Shown here piece after piece: positions 52,642-61,775 of a stretch of DNA of 64,000 nucleotides. The stretch is from Azospirillum lipoferum (GTDB lineage: Bacteria; Pseudomonadota; Alphaproteobacteria; Azospirillales; Azospirillaceae). Each line of letters begins with the position of its first letter. Positions within the stretch are counted from its first letter, which is position 1. The stretch lies in the NCBI RefSeq assembly GCF_024170005.1, contig NZ_JALJXJ010000001.1:62001-126000 (forward strand), in the 5' to 3' direction. The notes under the pieces are model-generated. The model did no database searches. It saw only the letters and a program-made list of their open reading frames with translations, and had not been told where the DNA came from. Position numbers and translations under genes: made by a program.

Positions 52642-54204
52642 TCAGGCTGGCAGGATGACCGGGGGCAGTGGGGCCGGCCGGCAGCGATCGCGCGGCAGGC
52701 TGCGGTCGGCGGGGAAGACCAGAACGACCGCAGTGCCGACGCCGGGCTCGCTGGTCAGTTCCATCCGCCCGCCATGCATCTCCACCAGCCGCTTGACGAT
52801 CGGCAGCCCCAACCCGGTCCCCCGGGAGTTGCGGGCGATGGTTGAATCCGACGGCTCGAACGGATGGAGGATGCGCGGAAGCTCGGCTGTCGGGATGCCG
52901 ACACCGGTGTCGGCCACCATCAGCCCGATTCCGCCCTCCGGCATCAGATGGGCGGTCAGCACCACCTCGCCGCCGGGGCGGGTGTGGGTGACGGCGTTGG
53001 ACAGCAGGTTGGTCAGCATCTGGGTCAGCGCCTGGGCATCGCCTTGAAGCAGCGGCAGGGTGGCCGGCACCTCACGGCGCATGCGGACGTCGCCCTCCCT
53101 TGCCACCTCCTGCAAGGCGGAGACGACGCGCAGCGACAGCGTATCGAGGTCCACCCCCTCCTCTGCCATCGGCATGCCGCCGCTGTCCAGGCGCGACAGT
53201 TCCAGAATGTCGTCGATCAGCGCCAGCAGATGGGTTCCCGCATCGCGGATGTCGCCGGCATAGCTGTGGTAGCGCGGGTTGCCAAGCGGCCCGAATGCTT
53301 CCGACAGCAGCATCTCCGAGAAGCCCAGAACGGCATTCAGCGGTGTGCGCAGTTCGTGGCTCATCTGGGCCAGGAAGGCGCTCTTGGCGCGGCTGGCGCT
53401 TTCCGCCTCGGCGCGGGCGGCGCGCGCCTCCGCCTCGCGCACGCGCAGCCGCTCCTCGTTCAGCTTCAACGTGGTGACGTCGGTGTAATGGACCAGCACG
53501 CCGCCCGGCACTGCATGTTCGCGGCTGAGCAGCCAACGCCCGTCGGGCAGCGGCACCACCACCGGCGGTTCCAGGCGGCGATGGCGCTCCAGCCGCTCCG
53601 CCACCCAGGCACTGCGCTCCTCTTCGGTGGTCAGGCGCGGGTCGGCCAGGGCGAAACGCCGGGCCAGCTCCTCGAACGAAATGCCGGGAACCAGCTGGTC
53701 GGCCAGATCGGGCAGGTCCCGTTTCAGCCGGCCGTTGGCATGGACCAAGCGGTCCGCATGGTCGAACAGGGCGAAGCTCTCCGCACTGTGCTCCAGCGCC
53801 GCGGTCAGGCTTTCGGCCAGCGCCTCGGCCAACGTCGGCGTTTCCGGGCCGAGGTCGGTCAGCACGGTGCACACCCCGCCTGGGGCCGGGCCGGCCGCCA
53901 CCCGCCAGCGCACCGACGTTGCGCCGCGTCGTGCTGCGACGGTGCGCTCCACCGACCCGTGCAGGGCGTCGGCAAGAGCGGCGAACAGTCCGGGGCAGGC
54001 GGCATCGGTGCCGCCGCCACGCAGCCGCCGCCCGGCGAGCGGCGTGATGCCCAGCAGCCGCTCCGCCGCCGGGTTGGCGGACAGCCATTCCAGGTCGGTC
54101 AGCGCGCCGGTGCAATCATGATGCGCCTTCAGTAATGCAACTGCGTCCGGCAGTTGCAGCATAGCCGACAGCAGCGGATCGACAGGCGGGAATTCCTCAG
54201 CCAT
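52642..54204 (-). CDS. PAS sensor histidine kinase (soluble)
   Basis: 520 residues from the ATG at 54204 (MAEEFPPVDPLLSAM). Two PAS-like regions are seen: LEWLSANPAAERLLGITPLAG near residue 40 and ESFALFDHADRLVHANGRLK near 145. These are followed by a coiled coil and His283 in AQMSHELRTPLNAVLGFSEMLL. The HATPase has NLLSNAVTHTRPGG, DTGVGIP and GTGLGLPIVKRLV. No membrane helix is evident, so it senses a cytoplasmic signal. It has no receiver of its own; the receiver-HPt protein at 51160 is on the same strand downstream and is a plausible partner. Confidence 0.9.
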   Translation of the reverse strand: MAEEFPPVDPLLSAMLQLPDAVALLKAHHDCTGALTDLEWLSANPAAERLLGITPLAGRRLRGGGTDAACPGLFAALADALHGSVERTVAARRGATSVRWRVAAGPAPGGVCTVLTDLGPETPTLAEALAESLTAALEHSAESFALFDHADRLVHANGRLKRDLPDLADQLVPGISFEELARRFALADPRLTTEEERSAWVAERLERHRRLEPPVVVPLPDGRWLLSREHAVPGGVLVHYTDVTTLKLNEERLRVREAEARAARAEAESASRAKSAFLAQMSHELRTPLNAVLGFSEMLLSEAFGPLGNPRYHSYAGDIRDAGTHLLALIDDILELSRLDSGGMPMAEEGVDLDTLSLRVVSALQEVAREGDVRMRREVPATLPLLQGDAQALTQMLTNLLSNAVTHTRPGGEVVLTAHLMPEGGIGLMVADTGVGIPTAELPRILHPFEPSDSTIARNSRGTGLGLPIVKRLVEMHGGRMELTSEPGVGTAVVLVFPADRSLPRDRCRPAPLPPVILPA

Positions 54205-54505
54205 CGTCCTATCGCGCCCGGAATCGGCGCAAGTCTGCGTGTCGCACTCCATCCCGCCATCATTGCGGCCTATTCCTAAGAAACGCTGAAGGGCAAGCCT
54301 GTGGTGTGGCTGATTATTTGTCGAATTGCGACATAGCTCAGGATGTGCCTCTCGAGCACTTCGGATTTGCCGAAAAAGCAACAAAAGGTTTGATTGCGGT
54401 GTCCGTTATGATCTTCGCCGTCGATCTGCCCAATGGCAGGCTTTGCAATGGGCCGTGCCTTCCATAGTCTGAGTCCTATCGGAACATGAGGCTTGGGATA
54501 CAGGG
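54205..54505. other. Divergent intergenic region between two kinase genes
   Basis: 301 bp with no supported gene. A short hairpin TGTCG-AATTG-CGACA lies near 54322-54336, in a relatively AT-rich stretch that probably contains both promoters. Confidence 0.5.
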
Positions 54506-55957
54506 GTGACCGTGAACGGCAGCCAGGACGACACCGGCGGCGCGGAGCCGGCCCTTCTGGTGTTCGGGGGCGATGGACGGCTTGCCGACTGGACGCCCGC
54601 GGCGGCGGAATTGCCGTTTCTGGCCGGACGCCTGACCATCGGCCTGCCCGCTTGCGAACTGGAGGCCAGCCTCTCCTCCGGTATGGGACCGGACACGGCG
54701 CCTGATCGGCAGGTGCTGCGGCTTGCCGGCAGTGGCGCCGTGTGGCGGTTCGGCGGTTCGTCTTCTACTGCTCCTTCAGGCGCCAGCCCTCCGGTGGTGC
54801 AGTCGATGCCCGATCCCGCCGGCCGGCTTTTCGCGGCGGCGAGCCACGACCTGCGCCAGCCTCTGGCCGCGCTCTCCCTGCTCATCGGCACGCTGGACGG
54901 CACGCTGGACGCCAAAGCGGGGGAGGGGCGCGACCTGCTGCATTCGATGGCGCAGGCGGTCGAATCGATGCGCAGCATGGTCGATGGCCATTTCGACCTC
55001 GTCCGCCTGGAAAGCGGCCTGATCGAGCCGGACATCCGCACCCATGCGGTGAACGGCGTGCTGATGCGTCTGGCGCTGGAGGTGGCGCCCCGCTTTGCCG
55101 ACCGTGGCCTGCGCTTCACCGTGATGCCCTGTTCGGCAATCGTACGAACCGACTCTGCGCTGCTCGAACGTCTGTTGCAGGGGCTGGTCGCCAACGCCCT
55201 GCGCGGCACGGTGCGGGAACGCCTGCTGCTGGGCTGTCGCCTGCGCGGTGACCGCCTGCGCATCGAGGTGTGGGACAGCGGCCGTGGCCTATCACCGCAA
55301 CGGCTGGCCGCCTTGCGGACGGAACTGGCGAAGCCGGCCGGGGAGGGCGCGGCGGTGCTGGGGCTGGACCTGACCCTGGTGCGCGGGCTTGCCCGCAAAC
55401 TCGGCCTTGGGCTGGAGGTCTGCGCCGCGGAGGGGCGGGGCACCGTCTTCGCCGTGCTGGTTCCCCTGTCGGTCGAACTTGCCGCCGAGGGAGCCGCCGA
55501 AGGGGTGGATGCGCCCGGACTGGCAGAGGGTGCCTCAACTTCGCAGCCGGCCTCCGGCAGCGGCACCACCGACATCAGCTGCACCCGCATCCTGGTGATC
55601 GAGGACGATCCCATGGTGCTGGCGGCGCTGGAGGCGCTGCTTGGGCAATGGGGATGCAGCATCGTCGGCGCGGAGTCCTATGACATGGCGGTCGAGCGGA
55701 TCGGTCCGGCGCCCGAACCCTTCGACCTGATCATTTCCGATCTGCGGCTGAAGGGTGCCGCCAACGGCATCGTTGCGATCCGGCAGATCGCCAAGCTGTT
55801 CGACCGTCCGGTTCCGGGGATGATCCTGACCGGCGACACCGATCCCAAGCGTCTGCGCGAGGCGCGGCTGTCAGGCTATCCGCTGCTGCACAAGCCGGTG
55901 GCCCCGCTTGCCCTGCGTGCCGCCGTCATCCGTCTGCTCGGACATGATCCTCTTTGA
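54506..55957 (+). CDS. Hybrid histidine kinase with receiver (DLRQP type), short input domain
   Basis: 483 residues from a GTG at 54506 (GGGATACAGG upstream; GTG at 54512 is an alternative). A short N-terminal part of about 100 residues may be a degenerate PAS. His114 lies in AAASHDLRQPLAALSLL. The HATPase has LVANALRGTV, DSGRGL and then a divergent GEGAAVLGLDLTLV in place of the usual G-box. A linker leads to a receiver with IEDDPM and the acceptor Asp in IISDLRLKG. The receiver ends with LTGDTDPKRL, like the kinase at 20054. The altered ATP-lid region could weaken kinase activity. Confidence 0.88.
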   Translation: MTVNGSQDDTGGAEPALLVFGGDGRLADWTPAAAELPFLAGRLTIGLPACELEASLSSGMGPDTAPDRQVLRLAGSGAVWRFGGSSSTAPSGASPPVVQSMPDPAGRLFAAASHDLRQPLAALSLLIGTLDGTLDAKAGEGRDLLHSMAQAVESMRSMVDGHFDLVRLESGLIEPDIRTHAVNGVLMRLALEVAPRFADRGLRFTVMPCSAIVRTDSALLERLLQGLVANALRGTVRERLLLGCRLRGDRLRIEVWDSGRGLSPQRLAALRTELAKPAGEGAAVLGLDLTLVRGLARKLGLGLEVCAAEGRGTVFAVLVPLSVELAAEGAAEGVDAPGLAEGASTSQPASGSGTTDISCTRILVIEDDPMVLAALEALLGQWGCSIVGAESYDMAVERIGPAPEPFDLIISDLRLKGAANGIVAIRQIAKLFDRPVPGMILTGDTDPKRLREARLSGYPLLHKPVAPLALRAAVIRLLGHDPL

Positions 55958-56259
55958 CAACAAAGATCGGCGGCGTGCGGATAGTTCCTGAAGAAGTAGG
56001 CAAAAGATAGAGTGTCGAAACTGTCAGAGTTTTGTGCGCTGCAATGACATTCCTGAAACGAGATTTGATGGAATGCGGCAAAGTGCAACAGAGTTTCGTC
56101 TAATCTCCTCAGTGCAATAGTCCAATCTCTCCACCAATGGTTAGAGGGATCTCCTCCTTTCGTTTGGATTTGAAGTTTCACATACCCATTTATGTCTTTC
56201 CTTCGCTATGATCACTTCGAACACTCGCTGTTGGGTCGTGTTGGGTGGAGGGCGTTCGG
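55958..56259. other. Intergenic region before the CHASE kinase
   Basis: 302 bp, markedly AT-richer than its neighbours, with no supported gene. It presumably holds the promoter of the CHASE kinase. I see no strong inverted repeat. Confidence 0.5.
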
Positions 56260-58530
56260 ATGTACCGGCGGTATCGGGAAGGGGGGCGGACGGGGGCGCT
56301 GGCGGTGATCGTCACAGCCGGGCTGTTCCTGTCCTTTTCAGCCTTTCTGATGATCCGGAGCGCCACCCGCGAAGCCGAACTGACGCTGGCCGACCGTCAG
56401 GCGATACAGCTTCATGACGAACTGAAGTCGAGTTTCGAGGATCAGAGCGTGCTTCTGCGCGCGCTGAGTGGTCCGCTGGCCGGTCCGGCTCCGGTCACGG
56501 ACGCGAGTTTCGCCTCTGCCGCCGGACCGCTGCTTCCGCTCTATCCAAACCTGCACGCGGTTGCCTGGGCGCGCCGGATCGCCGAACGGGACGTTCCGCT
56601 GCTGGAGCGCGCCATGCGTGCGGCCGGCCACAGCTCCTTCGCCGTCCACAGGGGCGATGCCGGGGGGGACCGGGATACCGCCGACGCCACCAACGGGCTG
56701 GCGGCCGACCGGTTCGTCAATGTGCTGGCCGAACCGCGGTCCGCCGCCGGGCTGGTCGGGCTGGACATGGCCGGCCTTCCCGGCCAGCGCGACCTGCTGC
56801 TCCGCTCCTGCGCGGCCAACCGGATCGTCGTTGCCGACGGTGAACCGCTGAAGACGCAACTGGGCAAGGGGTCTGTGCTGATCTACCTGCCGGTCTATTC
56901 GCGCGAGGTCGATTTCGAGGAGGGCCGTGCGTCCGCCGGCGGACGCATTCTTTGCGATGTGTTGACCGGCTTCCTGTGGACCAGCTTCGATGTCGGACAG
57001 CTGCTGCGCGATACGGTGCGCCGGGTCGGGCCGACCGTCGGCGACGCCTACCTGCTGGAGCCGCCGATCCCGCCGGAGTCCGGAACACCGCGTTTTCTCG
57101 CCGCCGAAGGAGCGATCAGCCGACCCGGCGAATTGCCGCATCCGCCGATCCATGCCCTTACCGTGGAGCAGTTGACCGGTCCCGCGGCGCCCTATGCCAT
57201 CGTTCGCGACATCGCCTATGGCGGCCGGGTGTGGCGGCTCTACGTTGTGCCGGACGCGGCACGGCTGTTCAGCGCGGATGACCGCCTGGCCTGGACGATG
57301 CTGATCGGCGGGCTTCTGCTGACCGCCGGCGTCGCTGCCTATGTCCTGCGCGAGGCGAGGACCAAGCGCCTGCTCCAGACCGAGGCGCGCGCCCGCGCCG
57401 CCATGGCCCGCGCTCTGCGCGAGAGCGAGGAGCGGTTCCGGATGGCTCTGCGCTATTCCAAGGTGACGCTGTTCAGTCAGGACCGGGACCTGCGGCACCT
57501 GTGGATCTACTGCCCGCGTGTTGACCTGCATCCGGAGCGCATGATCGGCCGGACCGATGACGAGCTGTTCCCACCGGAAGAAGCGGCGCGGACGGTCGCG
57601 CTCAAGCGGTCGGTGATGGAAAGCGGGACCGGGACCCGGCGCGAACTGGAACTGACCTACAGCGGCAGCCGCCGGGTCCTCGACCTGTCGGTGGAACCGA
57701 TGCGCGACGAGACGGGGGCGGTGGCCGGAGTCATCTGCGCCGCCATCGACGTGACGGAATCGGCCGACATCCGCGAGGCGCTGGCCCGCGCCCATGCCGA
57801 GGCGGAGCGGGCCAACCAAGCCAAGAGCCGTTTCCTCGCCGCCGCCAGCCATGACCTGCGCCAACCGTTCCAGGCGATGAGCCTGTTCCACCACATCCTG
57901 ATGTCCAAGCTGGACGATCCCCAGCAGGTGGAGGTGGCGAACAAGCTGGGGGAGGCGCTGACGGCCGGCAACACGCTGCTGTCCACCCTGCTCGACACCT
58001 CGGCGCTGGAGGTCGGCAACGTCAAGCCGCGCGTCGTCGATTTCGACGTTCAGGAGATCCTCAGCCGGCTGGCGGTGGAGATCGGCGATCAGGCGATCGA
58101 CCGCGGTCTCATGTTGCGGACGGTTCCCTGTTCCGTCCGCGTGCAGAGCGATCCGATCCTGCTGGAACGGATGGTGCGCAACCTGCTGGTCAATGCCCTG
58201 CGCTACACCACCGACGGACGGATCCTGCTCGGCTGCCGGCGCCGGTTCGACGCCGATGGCGGGCCGCGCCTGTCCATCGAGGTGTGGGACACCGGCCCCG
58301 GTATCGCCGAGGCGGAAATGGCCGCGATCTTCGAGGATTTCTACCGCTGCGGCACCGATCAGCGCGACAGCGGCCGCGGGCTCGGCCTGGGCCTGTCCAT
58401 TGTCCGCCGCATGTCCCAGATGCTTGACCATCCCGTTACGGTGCGCTCGCGCGTGGGGCGTGGCACCGTCTTCACGGTCAGCGTGCCGCTGGTCGCGCAG
58501 ACTTGCTCCTGCTCCGCCGCGGCGGACTGA
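56260..58530 (+). CDS. CHASE-PAS membrane histidine kinase (DLRQP type)
   Basis: 756 residues from the ATG at 56260 with GGTGGAGGG upstream. Membrane helices at about 17-36 and 340-360 enclose a CHASE-type periplasmic domain (LYPNLHAVAWARRIAERDVP, LIYLPVYSR). A PAS domain follows (RMALRYSKVTLFSQDRDLRHLW), then a coiled linker, His531 in AAASHDLRQPFQAMSLF, and HATPase motifs NLLVNALRYTTDG, DTGPGIA and GRGLGLGLSIVRRM. CHASE domains bind small hormones or peptides. It has no receiver, so its output must be a separate regulator. The C-terminus ends CSCSAAAD. Confidence 0.92.
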   Translation: MYRRYREGGRTGALAVIVTAGLFLSFSAFLMIRSATREAELTLADRQAIQLHDELKSSFEDQSVLLRALSGPLAGPAPVTDASFASAAGPLLPLYPNLHAVAWARRIAERDVPLLERAMRAAGHSSFAVHRGDAGGDRDTADATNGLAADRFVNVLAEPRSAAGLVGLDMAGLPGQRDLLLRSCAANRIVVADGEPLKTQLGKGSVLIYLPVYSREVDFEEGRASAGGRILCDVLTGFLWTSFDVGQLLRDTVRRVGPTVGDAYLLEPPIPPESGTPRFLAAEGAISRPGELPHPPIHALTVEQLTGPAAPYAIVRDIAYGGRVWRLYVVPDAARLFSADDRLAWTMLIGGLLLTAGVAAYVLREARTKRLLQTEARARAAMARALRESEERFRMALRYSKVTLFSQDRDLRHLWIYCPRVDLHPERMIGRTDDELFPPEEAARTVALKRSVMESGTGTRRELELTYSGSRRVLDLSVEPMRDETGAVAGVICAAIDVTESADIREALARAHAEAERANQAKSRFLAAASHDLRQPFQAMSLFHHILMSKLDDPQQVEVANKLGEALTAGNTLLSTLLDTSALEVGNVKPRVVDFDVQEILSRLAVEIGDQAIDRGLMLRTVPCSVRVQSDPILLERMVRNLLVNALRYTTDGRILLGCRRRFDADGGPRLSIEVWDTGPGIAEAEMAAIFEDFYRCGTDQRDSGRGLGLGLSIVRRMSQMLDHPVTVRSRVGRGTVFTVSVPLVAQTCSCSAAAD

Positions 58531-59003
58531 GCGGTTTGCCGTCCTGCGCCATTCCGCAGCGCGCAATGGTGGCAATCCTGCCCACCGGTCCGCTTTTCCC
58601 GTCCGAGTCTGCGCAAGTTTCGGTTATGCTGCGTCTGCTCACTGAACCGAAACGATCCCAGTAACTCAGCTGCAACAATGGCTTGGCGACTTTATTGATG
58701 TAGGTCATTGGTCCCCTTCGCCATAGGGGCTATTGCTTTCGCACAAGCACACTCCTTGGGAAATCCTTGGGAGGTGACGGTTCCGTTTCAAAGGAACCCA
58801 ACAAGACGGAGTTCGGCCCGTCGCCATGGCCGCCCTGCGGGGCGCCGGGGGCCACGGGAACCGGGCTTGGGAGGATACGGCCTGCCGCCGCGACGGGTGC
58901 CCCGGCCAATCGGGCATCCGGTCCGGTCACCGGCATTCGGGCTTTCGCCGTTCCGGCGGGATCCGTTGGTCGGGCGCCGCGATCCTTTTTAGGAGCATTG
59001 AGT
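58531..59003. other. Intergenic region upstream of the MaoC-Pta gene
   Basis: 473 bp. It contains the inverted repeat at 58617-58653 and a tandem CCTTGGGA pair near 58755-58775. The frame is open from 58767 into the MaoC-Pta gene, but the clear AGGAG at 58991-58995 marks the real start at 59004, so I treat this as a leader. No other gene supported. Confidence 0.6.
58617..58653. repeat. Inverted repeat upstream of the MaoC-Pta operon
   Basis: GTTTCGGTT (58617-58625) and AACCGAAAC (58645-58653) are perfect 9-bp arms with a 19-bp spacer. It lies 86 bp after the CHASE kinase stop and could be an operator or a weak terminator; no T-tract follows. Confidence 0.6.
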
Positions 59004-60473
59004 ATGGACACCGCCATCGCCGCCCCCTCCGCCGCCCAGGCGGGTCGCAGCGGCATCGTTCCGACCGGCAAGAACGGCAGCCCCATGATCGAAAACGTCA
59101 CGTTCGAGGAAATCCGCATCGGCCAGCAGGCGAGCCTGTCGCGCCGCCTGACCATGTCCGACATCGAGCTGTTCGCGACGGTGTCCGGCGACCTCAACCC
59201 GTCCCATGTGGACGAGGATTACGCCGTCGACCACAAGGTGGTCGGCCATGGCATGTGGTCGGGCTCGCTGATCTCCGCCGTTCTCGGCACCCTGCTGCCC
59301 GGTCCCGGCACCGTCTATGTCGGCCAGGATCTGCGGTTCGAGCGTCCGGTCCTGCTGGGCGACATCGTCACCGTGACCGTCACCGCCAAGTCGAAAGACG
59401 CCGTGCGCAAGACGGTGGTCTTCGACTGCCTGTGCGTCAACCAGGACGGCCGGACGGTCGCGACCGGCGTGGCCGAGGTGATCGCCCCGACCGAGAAGGT
59501 GTGCCGCGCCGCGGCGGAACTGCCGCAGGTGCAGGTGATCCGCCATGACGGTCACGAGCTGATGCTGAAGAAGTGCGAGTCGCTGCCGCCGGTGCCGACC
59601 GCCGTCGTCCATCCCTGTGACGAAAGCTCGCTGCGCGGCGCCGTCGAGGCGGCCGAAGCGAACCTGATCGACCCGGTGCTGGTCGGGCCGGAAGCTAAGA
59701 TCCGCTCCGTCGCCGATGCCCATGGTCTCGACATCTCGCGCTACCGTATCGTCGACGTCGCCCACAGCCATGCCTCGGCTGAGACCGGCGTGCGGCTTGC
59801 CCGCACCGGCGAGTGCGAAGCGGTGATGAAGGGCAGCCTGCACACCGACGAGCTGATGGGCGAGGTGGTGAAGAAGGAGACCGGCCTGCGCACCGGCCGC
59901 CGTCTCAGCCACGTCTTCGTGATGAATGTCCCGACCTACCCGCGGCCGTTGTTGATCACCGATGCGGCGATCAACATCTACCCGACGCTGGAGGACAAGG
60001 TCAGCATCGTCCAGAACGCCATCGACCTCGCCAAGGTGCTGGGGGTCGAGGTGCCGCGCGTCGCCATCCTGTCGGCGGTCGAGACCATCAACACCAAGAT
60101 CGCCTCGACCCTGGAAGCGGCCGCGCTCTGCAAGATGGCCGACCGCGGCCAGATCACCGGCGGCATCCTCGACGGCCCGCTGGCCTTCGACAACGCCATC
60201 AGCCGCGAGGCCGCCATCACCAAGGGCATCAAGTCCGAGGTGGCCGGTCAGGCCGACATCCTGCTGGTTCCCGACCTGGAGGCCGGCAACATGCTGGCCA
60301 AGCAGCTGTCCTTCCTGGCCCATGCGGACGCCGCCGGCATCGTGCTGGGTGCCCGCGTGCCGATCATCCTGACCAGCCGCGCCGACAATGTGCGCACCCG
60401 TCTGGCGTCCTGCGCCGTGGCCGTCCTGTCGGCCGCCGCCCGCCGCCGCGGTGCTGCCGCCGCGGCCGAGTGA
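59004..60473 (+). CDS. pta: MaoC-like hydratase domain fused to phosphate acetyltransferase
   Basis: 489 residues from the ATG at 59004 (AGGAG nine bases upstream). Residues about 28-165 are a MaoC/hot-dog domain with FEEIRIGQQASLSRRLTMSD and the hydratase-type SGDLNPSHVDEDYA. The rest is a PTA/PTB domain with VVHPCDESSLRGAVEAAE, VMKGSLHTDELMGEVV, RRLSHVFVMNVPTYPRPLLITDAAINI and the C-terminal DNVRTRLASCAVAVL. This fusion is a recognised family (annotated bifunctional enoyl-CoA hydratase/phosphate acetyltransferase). With acetate kinase 14 bp downstream it interconverts acyl-CoA, acyl phosphate and carboxylate. Whether the hydratase domain is active is unknown. Confidence 0.93.
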   Translation: MDTAIAAPSAAQAGRSGIVPTGKNGSPMIENVTFEEIRIGQQASLSRRLTMSDIELFATVSGDLNPSHVDEDYAVDHKVVGHGMWSGSLISAVLGTLLPGPGTVYVGQDLRFERPVLLGDIVTVTVTAKSKDAVRKTVVFDCLCVNQDGRTVATGVAEVIAPTEKVCRAAAELPQVQVIRHDGHELMLKKCESLPPVPTAVVHPCDESSLRGAVEAAEANLIDPVLVGPEAKIRSVADAHGLDISRYRIVDVAHSHASAETGVRLARTGECEAVMKGSLHTDELMGEVVKKETGLRTGRRLSHVFVMNVPTYPRPLLITDAAINIYPTLEDKVSIVQNAIDLAKVLGVEVPRVAILSAVETINTKIASTLEAAALCKMADRGQITGGILDGPLAFDNAISREAAITKGIKSEVAGQADILLVPDLEAGNMLAKQLSFLAHADAAGIVLGARVPIILTSRADNVRTRLASCAVAVLSAAARRRGAAAAAE

Positions 60474-60487
60474 GAAAGCCAGACGCC

Positions 60488-61672
60488 ATGTCCAACGCGA
60501 TCCTCGTCATCAATGCCGGCTCCTCCAGCCTGAAATTCTCGGTGTTCCGGGATCATGGCGGCGGGGATCCGGTGGTCACCATCAACGGCCAGATCTCGGG
60601 CATCGGCACCCAGCCGGTGTTCGAAGCCAAGGACGCCCAGCGCCGTCCGCTCGCTGAAAAGAGCTGGGGGGCGGGGGAAGCCAGCGACCGCACCGCCCTG
60701 CTGTCCTACCTGCTCGACTGGATCGAGGAGCGGCTGGAGGGGGCGACGCTGATCGCCGCCGGCCACCGGGTGGTGCACGGCGGTATCCGCCACGCTGCCC
60801 CGGTGCTGCTGACCCCCGCCGTGCTGGACGAGCTGGACGGTCTGGTGCCGCTCGCCCCGCTGCACCAGCCGCACAACCTCGCCGCCATCCGTGCGCTGGC
60901 CGAGGCGCATCCGGAGCTGCCGCAGGTCGCCTGTTTCGACACCGCCTTCCACCGCAACCAGCCCTGGCAGGCGCAGACCTTCGCCATCCCACGGGACCTG
61001 ACGGAGGAGGGCGTGCGCCGCTACGGCTTCCACGGCCTGTCCTATGAGTACATCGCCCGCCGCCTGCCGGAAATCGCGCCGGAACTGGGTGATTCGCGGG
61101 TGGTGGTCGCCCATCTCGGCAGCGGTGCCAGCATGTGCGCCATCCATGGCGGGCGCAGCGTCGACAGCACCATGGGCTTCACCGCCCTGGACGGCCTGCC
61201 GATGGGCACCCGTTGCGGCACCATCGACCCCGGCGTGCTGATCTATCTGATGCGCAAGGGCATGGATGCCGGCGCCATCGAGAAGCTGCTGTACAACAAG
61301 TCCGGCCTGCTCGGCGTGTCTGGCATCTCCAACGACATGCGCACGCTTCTGGACAGCAGCGACCCGCATGCGCAGGAGGCGGTGGAGCTGTTCTGCTTCC
61401 GCATCGCCAAGGAGACCGGCGCGCTCGCCGCCTCGATGGGCGGGGTGGACGCCGTGGTGTTCACCGCCGGCATCGGCGAACGCTCCGCCCCCGTGCGGGC
61501 GCGGGTTGGCGACAAGCTGGCCTGGATGGGTGTGGAGATCGACCCGGCGGCCAACGAGGCCAATGCCGCGAAGATCTCCAGCCCCGGCAGCCGCCTGCCG
61601 GTCTACGTCATCCCGACTGACGAGGAACGGATGATCGCGCTGCACACCCGCAAGGTGCTGACGGGGCGGTGA
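60488..61672 (+). CDS. ackA: Acetate kinase
   Basis: 394 residues from the ATG at 60488. Signatures: VINAGSSSLKFSVF at the N-terminus, AAGHRVVHGGI, ACFDTAFHRNQPWQAQTFAIP, YGFHGLSYEYIAR, HLGSGASMCAIHGGRSVDSTMGFTALDGLPMGTR and FTAGIGERSAPVR. It makes ATP from acetyl phosphate and ADP or the reverse. It is cotranscribed with the MaoC-Pta gene, and the pair can give substrate-level phosphorylation under oxygen limitation or activate acetate. A hairpin follows 6 bp after the stop. Confidence 0.96.
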   Translation: MSNAILVINAGSSSLKFSVFRDHGGGDPVVTINGQISGIGTQPVFEAKDAQRRPLAEKSWGAGEASDRTALLSYLLDWIEERLEGATLIAAGHRVVHGGIRHAAPVLLTPAVLDELDGLVPLAPLHQPHNLAAIRALAEAHPELPQVACFDTAFHRNQPWQAQTFAIPRDLTEEGVRRYGFHGLSYEYIARRLPEIAPELGDSRVVVAHLGSGASMCAIHGGRSVDSTMGFTALDGLPMGTRCGTIDPGVLIYLMRKGMDAGAIEKLLYNKSGLLGVSGISNDMRTLLDSSDPHAQEAVELFCFRIAKETGALAASMGGVDAVVFTAGIGERSAPVRARVGDKLAWMGVEIDPAANEANAAKISSPGSRLPVYVIPTDEERMIALHTRKVLTGR

Positions 61673-61678
61673 GGGTTT

Positions 61679-61703
61679 GGGGGCGCCAGCTGACGGCGCC
61701 CCC
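61679..61703 (+). terminator. Hairpin after ackA
   Basis: GGGGGCGCC (61679-61687) pairs with GGCGCCCCC (61695-61703) over a 7-base loop. There is no T-tract, so termination may be incomplete or factor-dependent. Confidence 0.6.
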
Positions 61704-61775
61704 ACATCCCGCTGGAGTCCACCCGCCATTCAGTGCTAGCACCCCCTCCGGCATCAAGCATCGTCCGGGGAACCC

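Noticed and set aside
54322-54336. Possible NifA site upstream of the kinase genes (TGTCGAATTGCGACA)
   Set aside because: The spacing between TGT and ACA is nine bases, not ten, and no -24/-12 element is nearby. It resembles the true site at 9376 but is more simply a short hairpin.
58767-59003. N-terminal extension of the MaoC-Pta protein
   Set aside because: The frame is open but Pro/Gly/Arg-rich without family match, and a strong AGGAG sits in front of the ATG at 59004, where the family homology begins.
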